NCBI GenBank assembly: GCA_946894095.1
Contig: OX335643.1
Location: forward strand, 10,093,036-10,157,035
DNA: 64,000 nt
Source: Incurvaria masculella
Taxonomy: Eukaryota; Arthropoda; Insecta; Lepidoptera; Incurvariidae
Direction of reading: 5' to 3'
Positions 52,401 through 61,400 of this stretch are shown here, piece after piece (position 1 is the first letter of the stretch; every line of letters begins with the position of its first letter). Under the pieces are notes generated by a model. It was not told where the DNA came from. It did no database searches and was given only the letters and a program-made list of their open reading frames with translations. The position numbers and the translations under genes were made by a program.

Positions 52401-55400
52401 TTCATTAAATATTATTTGCCGTGCGTCCCTTTGCACAGCCACCGCGACAGGTTTATATATCTTTATTAGCATTAATTTAAGCTGGTCGTATCGTAACTTA
52501 GTTCTAGCTCGCAGTTCAATCTGTACTAAAAGGTATGTTTGTGCCATAGATTCAGAATGTAAAGACATACAAAGTCAACTGACGGATGTGACCAAAAACG
52601 TTTCATACAAAATGAACTGATTTTTTTTACACAAAAAAAATCTTAATCGCTGTGTAGCTAAATAGTATCTGTAGTCATGTTTTAAGTTTTACTTTTAAAT
52701 ATTGAGGAAAAGTTAAGAAATTTGATCGACAAAGTATCAGTGGGTCACCCCCTATTTGCCATCAAAAAAGAGTTTTTGACCGGGTAGTTTACTCCCGTTC
52801 ACTAAACAATCTATAAATGCACAGGTCACCGAGCTTTATTTAAGGAACATTAGATAAATCGTGAAAAAATCACGAAAAAACTTTTCCCAATCCATGAACG
52901 CGACTTGATAACGATATCAGAAGTTGTCTCGTCGGGCAGATGTGTTCCATCTCCCTCAACTTGCGGTGTGGTACTTGAGTTGACGTTTCAATCCCACGCT
53001 ATGTTCGTCTTGTAAGCACAGCGCATAGGTCTTTGCTTTGTGCTAACGTGCTCCATTGCGGGTTGGCATATTTGCGTGATACAATAGATTGACGACATGT
53101 TTTCAGAATGGCACGTGTGCTTGTACTCGGAACAATAGTGATTTTTCAAGTGCACTTAACGTAAGCAGAATCGAATGCCCTCTCTAAAATAGCTATTTTA
53201 GTGAGACGTATAGAGGTTACTTTCACTTGCATACTTTTTGACGAGATTCTGCTTCAAAATAACGGGATTTCGCCGTTGTGATTTCTTGGATTTCTTGTTT
53301 AGTGTAGATAACATTTCTTGCATTGTTTCGATAATCAGCTGCATCGATTTTCGATATTTTATTCATTTGTTGTCCCTATACTTTGTAGGGGAAACCATAT
53401 ATTTATTTATTTATACACATGACAAATACATTTTACAGATATAGTCATGTCTTGTAAAAAAAAACATGTGGAAGTCTGAGTAGGTAATACTACTTAATTA
53501 CACTCTCACACATCCGCAATAAACAAGCACACAAACAAACCAACAAAAAGGAAGATGCTCCATTTAGCGCGCCTCCCATGAGACCCGCCGCGCACTGCTG
53601 TCACCCATTTTCGATAACTACCAACCCAACTTATAACGTACATATGCCACGCGCAAATATAATCGGAGACGTATTGAAGGTTTGTGTTGGTCGGAGCTGA
53701 CCTGGGGAACGTATTTCGGGAGCATATTCGCGCGCGGCTACGATGCGATGTTTGGACACAACTCGTGACCGGTTTCCTATATGATCATATGGCCAGTCCA
53801 TACGGCGGGCGGCGCGGCGACCCGAGTAACGCCAAAATGGCATTTCTCCGTCATTTCCTCTTCTGTACTATTGCACATTTTGAAATTGGTCGGTGTGGAC
53901 TGGAGGCTTTTATTGTTTTATCATGGCTTCAACATGATTAAATATGTTTAACAGAACAAATAGTACGAAATGTGAGATTATGACCATCAGCCCTAATTTT
54001 ACTTTTCTAAATCCTCGCGCACCAATAATGGAAAGTTATTTATTTCGCATTCTTGTGATTATCTTCCCTCGCTATCGGCATAATCGGTAACTCTCGATAA
54101 GCGAGACAAGTCGTACGGCTGCACTGCTAATTATGTTTTTGCTAAACAAAGCATAATTGAAACCTGCGCGAAGCCGTGGGACAGGTCTGCATAATATATG
54201 AAGAAAGCGAGTCTTGCTGGCGACAGCAGATCTACACAATGCTTAATCTTGCTTGTTCCCGGCGCAATTGCTAGTTGACATCTTCGCGCAGCTCGCCTGT
54301 GGCTGCGAGTTAGGCCGCGTTTAAACGTGCCTAATTTGGGCATGCTGACTAATCTATCAGCATGGTCCTGCCAGCCGTCATACTCTTTTTATCCGAGCTA
54401 ACAAAACATTATAAAAGTCAATATTAGCACTTGCTTACAGCTAAGATCGAATGAACTCGCTGCGTGCGTCGTACAAATGAATATTCCATTAATTGTTCAT
54501 TGCCGTTTCCTCGTTTTTACCTAATAGGGGACGGAGACCTACAGTTTTACATGGATTCCTAGAATTCAGCTAGAATTCATGACGAAATGTTCTTATCCAA
54601 TTCAGAAATGGAAAAAAGTGGTTCATGAACAGGGCGGGGATCGAACCGAAGGTGGACAGACATTTAGGGAGAAAATTCTGATCAAACAACGGAAAAAAAC
54701 AAACAATAGGACGCATTCTACAACCACTGCGTTTGGAGCAGGATTTTGGATTTGGAGGCAGGAAACAGAACCCATATTTTCTGCAACCTATATTGACATT
54801 ATTGTGTTCCATTATTAATTATATTATGTATAATAAATTTTATGGAACTGGACTAATAACAGACAGACGTTATATTAGCCTAACTTACCACATGGGAACT
54901 AGGTGCCATGCCAGGACCTTCTTTATTTTGCTCGGCTACATTGAACTGGATGTAAATCACGGACAATTTTCATCTCCGCATCGATCGTCATTCATTCAAT
55001 GCGATGGTACCACACCTGGATAGATTAACCTAGTAAGTAAGGCAAGAGGACCTACAGTTTTACGTGGAACCCGAACCACGCCAAGCCTCAACGCTTGAAA
55101 ACGGTCACCCATCTAGAACCCAACCTAGCTCAGGATTGCTTCACCCAGCTTATCGATTGCAAGGCGTCGCGTCACTGGACTACGGAGGCTGACAAGTATT
55201 AGGTCCTGTGACGTGACGCTCACGTCCCGAAGTGAAACGTTTTAAGTGCTGGAATGGATGTTGCCGATCCAGTCGGCCATTCTGGATCAACATGAATGTC
55301 TATCGTCGACACAATGGCTGCATTGTTTGCGTGTTCGCTTGCTCCACCGCTGCGCAGTGCGCACATCCGCCTCGAGCGTTTTTTTTTCTCTCGCCTGCTT

Positions 55401-58400
55401 CATCGAACGTGTGAGATTCTTTTACTTGTTTTAATAACTGCCATTTAGTGGTTCTGCCTTCTTCTGGTCTAACTACGGCCACTTTAAGTCTTTTATCTTT
55501 CTTCTATCATCCACACTCTCTAACACTCTTCTCGTCCAATTGCTTGTGTTGTTGTCTGGCTTGATTGTTTTTCCCAGTTGCAAATTTTGTTCTGATTTTT
55601 TTCTTAAACATGGTAGCACTGTTGCTTAATTGATTATTCTTTGTATATATATATATATCAACATAGGTTCCTACTTTTTCTTCAACCTCCACTATTAAAT
55701 GATTAGACCGCGGAAATGCGACCACAAATAATAACTTAATTATCACTTCACTACATAGTATAAAACAAAGTCGCTTTCTCTGTCCCTATATCCCTATATC
55801 CCTATATCCCCATGTATGCTTAAATCTTTAAAACTAAGCAACGGATTTTTATGCGTTTTTTGATTGAAGAGGAAGGTTTATATGTATAATAACATCCATT
55901 AAATAGTGGAGAAATACTGTTATTTTTGAGGTTCCATTGTGATGTCGTAAAAAATTACATGTTTTCCGCTTACATTGCAAACGCAGGCTGAACCCTACGA
56001 GATTTATCAAAATAATGTACTAAGTATTCTACACATTGAAAAGGTCTACAGAAAACTCCGCGATGGTATATGGCGATATCTCTTATGGATATCCCACAAT
56101 AATTTTTTTTTGTCATTTACTTTTACGACAAATTATGGCTAATTTTCGAAGCGATTTTAACCAATACAGCATTAATCCTTATCCAATTAAATACCTTAAA
56201 TACATTGTTGATTTAATATAGATCTATATAACCCTTTACAGCATATGATTTAAATAAATATTTTCGAAGATATTACAGATTTAAAAATTGCGGGACGTAG
56301 CGTTTGCGGCGGTACCGGCCGGCCGGAACGGCGGGAGGGTGCCTATAAATAGTGCATCGGAGGCCGCGGTTCTCCCTATAGCACTTTGAATTTAGCAGCG
56401 ATCTAATAATACTATCTAAGTTTTTATTTTATTTTAAATATTTCAATGTAGGAACTCTACGTAAAAAGCGATTTTTTGTACATCATTGTGTCAAAATAAT
56501 ATTTTTTTAAATGATATTATGCCCGGGCAAAGCCGGGACGGGCTGCTAGTATATTTATAATATGATTTATAATAATAATATCTGTGTACGTGTATCTGTA
56601 GAAACAATATGTGTATTACATACCTATATTGTTTTTACACCTGTAATAATAATCTGAGATCCCACTACCACTAGACCGTATTCCTAACTAATTTAAATAT
56701 CTGAGTATATGACTAGATATGATTTGCCTTTTCTAAATTGTATCTTTTATGTTACAATTCAAGTGAACGCAATTATATGATGTAGTTTTTACCCTGAAAA
56801 AATGTTCATTTGGAAAAACCATATCCGAGCGAATTGGAATGGGACCATACCTAGGGTCGGTTAGAAATACTTTCTCAATAGTATGTGTAACACGTGAGCC
56901 ACTGTTGCGGGTCTTTCTAGAGTACCTAACAGGTGGAAAAAGTGCATAAGTCTCGTTGCGTATTGTTCTAGTCTAGATGCGTTGCACAACCATTACGACA
57001 GTTCACAGCAATGCACTGTCTACACAATTGTCCTGGCGTTACGTCGACGCCGATAACGCAGCTTACGGGCATGCAATCTACACCGAGTTAAACTCAAAAA
57101 ATCCGCCAAGATACGAATGCTCGCTGAATTTACGCTCTTGCCTGGTTTTCACCAAGTGCTGATTTATTTTAACCGACGCTTAAAGGGCCTTTATTAGTAA
57201 AGTGCTGATTATGTTGTTCCGGTGTTAATTGCAAGCTGCTAAGAAAGGCCCTTAATAAGTGTCGATTAACCTAATAAGCAGTAGGTGAAAAAGGCCCTAC
57301 TGTTGAATTCCCAAACAATTATAACAAGTACTTAATTAAGATGTCATTAGTGAAACCTCAAGACGCTCTTCTCTGTTGTCATCAGATGGGCAGTCTCCAC
57401 AGTAATGACGCGGCAAAACAGCGTCGCGGGTGTCCCTGCATTCATCCCGCTATGGGACATGTGCAACCACGAGCACGGCAAGGTGTGTACATTGTAGTCT
57501 TGACATGTGAACACGTCCACGGTGATGACTCGACAATACAGCATCGCGGGCGTTCCTGCGTCCGGCAGGGTTAATCCTGCTATGGGACATATGCAATCAT
57601 GAGCACGGAAAGGTGTGTACATTGTAGTCTCGACATGTGAACAGTGTCCACGGTGATGACTCGACAACATAGCGCCTTCGTCCCGTTGTGTGAAATGTTC
57701 AATCATGAGCACGGCAAGTTGTGTATATTAAAGTCTCGACAGGTAAAGCTAAAGACTGTCACACGCGGCCATTCCTTCTTCATGGCGTGGATTCCTTCTT
57801 CACGAGCACGGCAAGGCGTGTACATTTCTTCCAGTTCTCATTTTTCATTCGTTCATTCGTTCCGTTTCATTCGTTCCAGTGCTTCTTCGCTGGGATTTCC
57901 CCGAACTGGCTAATGATAAAATATGACAAATCCGAGTGCAGTGTACTGTCTATGGATGATGAATAAACAATAAACAATAAACAATATTAGTCTCGACGTG
58001 TGAGCTTTGTCCACGATAATGACACGAGAAAGCATCGTTGTGGGCGGTCTTGCCTTCATCCCGCTGTGGGACATGTGAAACTGCGAGGACGGCAAGGTGT
58101 GGTGTGCGTTGTTGTCTTGATAAGTGAACAGTGCAAAATGTGATGACCCGACACACATGCACCGATGGCACATTTGTAACACGGTGTTAATCCCTATTCT
58201 AATGATCTTATTTTTTTTCTTCGTCGCTCACACGTCCACTCCTTTCGTTGCAGAACACGACGGAATATAACGAGGAGACGGCGCGAAGCGAGTGCTACGC
58301 GCTGCGGGACTTCAATGCCGGCGATCAGATACTCATATTCTATGGGGTGCGCTCCAATGCAGACTTCTTCCTCCATAATGGGTTAGTTCATCAAACTACA

Positions 58401-61400
58401 TTATTTCTTTGCCCAGGCTGTACTTGCGTTACCTGCCGTATGCCATATGCCGCGCTTAATATAAAAAAGATAAACTGGCAAACGCCAGATATATGACCGC
58501 TTGTGACTGAGTAATACCCAGTTGTATTGTGCATCCACATTTTATTTCTGCATCCACATTTTATTTCTGTTTTGTTAAGTCATACTACCGTATGAGCCAC
58601 CGTGACTACATATTGACACTCAAATAAAATCATAGCACTAGGGATGCTTCGATACGCTATACTTTATCACTCCGCAGTTTCGTATACCCGGGCAACCAGC
58701 AAGACAGCGTCACGATCCCGCTCGGCGTGAGCGGCGCCGACGCGCTGCGCGAGCGCCGCGTCGAGCTGCTCCGCAAGCTCGGGCTCGCCGGCGTGACGTA
58801 CTTCACGCTGTATTCTGGCGAGAGGCCGCTCAGCCCCGAGCTGCTCGCCTTCATCAGGGTGTTCAACATGAGCGCAGGTAGTTATACACTCTGTATGAAC
58901 ACGGACAACCAGCGAGACAGCGTCATGATCCCGCTTGGCGTGAGCGCCGCGTCGAGCTATTCCGCAAACTCGGGCTCGCCGGCGTGACGTACTTGCGATG
59001 CACAGATGCTGTTACTAGCTAAGCGAAATGTATGAAATGGACTGATGTCTGAGTTTTACGTTATTGCCAAGATTTTTCACAAAGAAGTGGTGGGAAGACA
59101 TTAATGTTAAAAAATTTGACAAGCATCATGAACAGCTGGAGGAATGTAAATTCAGACTCAAAAATTATAATTTGTCTTTCACCCACATTCTGAAACTTGA
59201 GTCGACCGGCATGTCAAAAACGTATAACCCAGACTAGAAACTCATTTGGGCCTCAGTTTAGTTACGTCGCGTCGCAAGTTTGAGTGATGGTCCAATAGCT
59301 CGTCGAAACGGTTTCTGGTTTTCGAAGCCCTAATCTTTGACACCACAGGCGGTATGCCTAAACTACAGCCACTTCGCCAAAACAACGATTATCTGGAAAG
59401 TCTGGATGGCGTCGAACCCCCCCCTATTATTATGTGTCGCCCTATGTTAACGGACGTTCTCACCGAACGAATGCTGCTGTGGAGGGATGCCGAAGCGTCG
59501 GTAACAAACCCTTACCTATCTCTGGATCCAGATCACAGTAAATTTTTCACGAATCGAATTCAGCATCGCGGTTACAAAAACCTTAACACACGGTAGGGCT
59601 GCTAACAAGGACACGCAAACAGATTGTTGCGGGAAGCACAGACTAGAAAAATCTACTGAAATTCTATAATGTCATCGTCACATATTTGGAAAGGGGAGGA
59701 CACCGTTCCAGACGGCTACGTCTTATTCAAACCAAACAACCTATACTTTCCAGATGAGCTCACCCATTGGCTAACGGATGGCAACTTCGGCGACCTGGTC
59801 TCGTCGGAGGCTGACAGCGCTGCGGCGGTGGGAGCGGCGCTGGACCGCAAGGCGCACGCGTACCTGCAGACACGCTGCGAGCTCGTCGCCGCCTCGTACA
59901 GGCGCGCGGGCGGCGCGGGCAGCGTGCCCGATGAGGAGTTGTCCGGACACAGGTGAGCCCCGGGGCATTCTGTGCGACCCGCATAGCATTGCCAACATCA
60001 CGTGCTATGCCCATTCTAAGGGCCGAGTGCACGAACGGACAAAAAATCAAAAACAACATCAACATATGATTAAACACGTCACTTTGTAAGGACGATATGG
60101 AAGGAACTCCATGCGGTTCACTAAAAGTGACGTGTTTGAACATTGATTAACTCAGCCCTCTCTTCGTGCAATCGGGGCTACGTTTCACCATGACATGGCT
60201 ACCGATTGGATTCCGAGTGCCAAAGGAGCCGTTGAATGACGAACAGCAGGGGCAATATATACATACATTGTACATGCATTCAATAATGATAGCAGGTATA
60301 GTGTATCACTAGGATGGTCGACTCAATTGATTAGAAATTCAGAAATGAGTTAGATTCGCACATGAAGGGTTCCGTACCATGCCAAAAAATTACGCTTGTT
60401 GTAGCGAATAGAAATACACGCTGTCAACATTTCAACTGTCTACCTGATACGGTTCATGAGATACAACCCGCCGACTACGGACGGACGGACGAACAGCGGA
60501 GGCTTAGTAATAGGGGCCATTGGCAACCTTTGGGTACAGAACCACCTCAAAAATCCAAGCCCATCGCTTTACTTGAGCGTATTGAAATGGAGAACATAAT
60601 ATAGAATTATGCACAAAACACAAACAATGTTTGTCGCCTTTTGAAGATTTGTCTTTAATACCTAGTGGTGGGCGGTCCTACCCTCTAGTACAGTGGTTCT
60701 TAACCTTTTAGTGATGACGGCCATTGATGCTGCCATCACATCTAGTGTCATAAGATAATGGGTGCTAAGCACGGAGGATAGAGGTAGAAAGAAGATGGTC
60801 TAAGCAAACTGGGTCTGTGTCCACCAAGTGGGTCGCTACGTCACAGCCCACGTGATAAAGAAGGCGTGGCTTAGCGACATTCGCGATATGGCGCTGGCGG
60901 TGTTAGGTTGTGGGACAATATTATGATCTGCGGCGCAATTTTCGGCGAACAATCGATTACACGATGAGATTTTGTGTAAAATGTTACAAACATTACACAG
61001 GACAAAATAATCTAAAGTTTGTAGGTGGAATTACGTTTTATTTGTCAGTAATACACCTCATATTTTATAATTTGAGTAAATATTCGAGCATTGTATCGAT
61101 GGTTGTGGCGATAGATGGCGCGCAATCATTTTCGTTTTACGGTAAGAAATGTTGATCTCATGATGCAACTTTTATTGACATTTTTAAATTAAAATTATTT
61201 GAATCCGCGCGAAGGCATCGATTTAAATTTCTAAGGAAGTTTTATAGAAAAACCACTTAGTAAAATTTAAAAGGCGCCATCTAGTTGTAGTCTTGTAACC
61301 ACTAAGAATAGCTCTCGGAATAGCTGCTACCAGAATATCGATTCTTCCGGTAGATGGATTTCGCAAAAATGGGCGGTGCATGACCCACCATGAAGCGATT

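Larger units (their letters stand above)
19637..57385 (+). other. Setd3: Setd3 intron 4 (37.7 kb)
   Basis: Bounded by ACCG|GTAAGT and TTGTCATCAG|A. It contains the whole antisense membrane-protein gene and about forty repeats. The other Setd3 introns are 0.3-1.9 kb. Confidence 0.9.

Noticed and set aside
57505..58096. Mutually exclusive alternative exons of Setd3
   Set aside because: All copies lack the acceptor AG and most carry a frameshift, stop or rearrangement, so at present they look non-functional.
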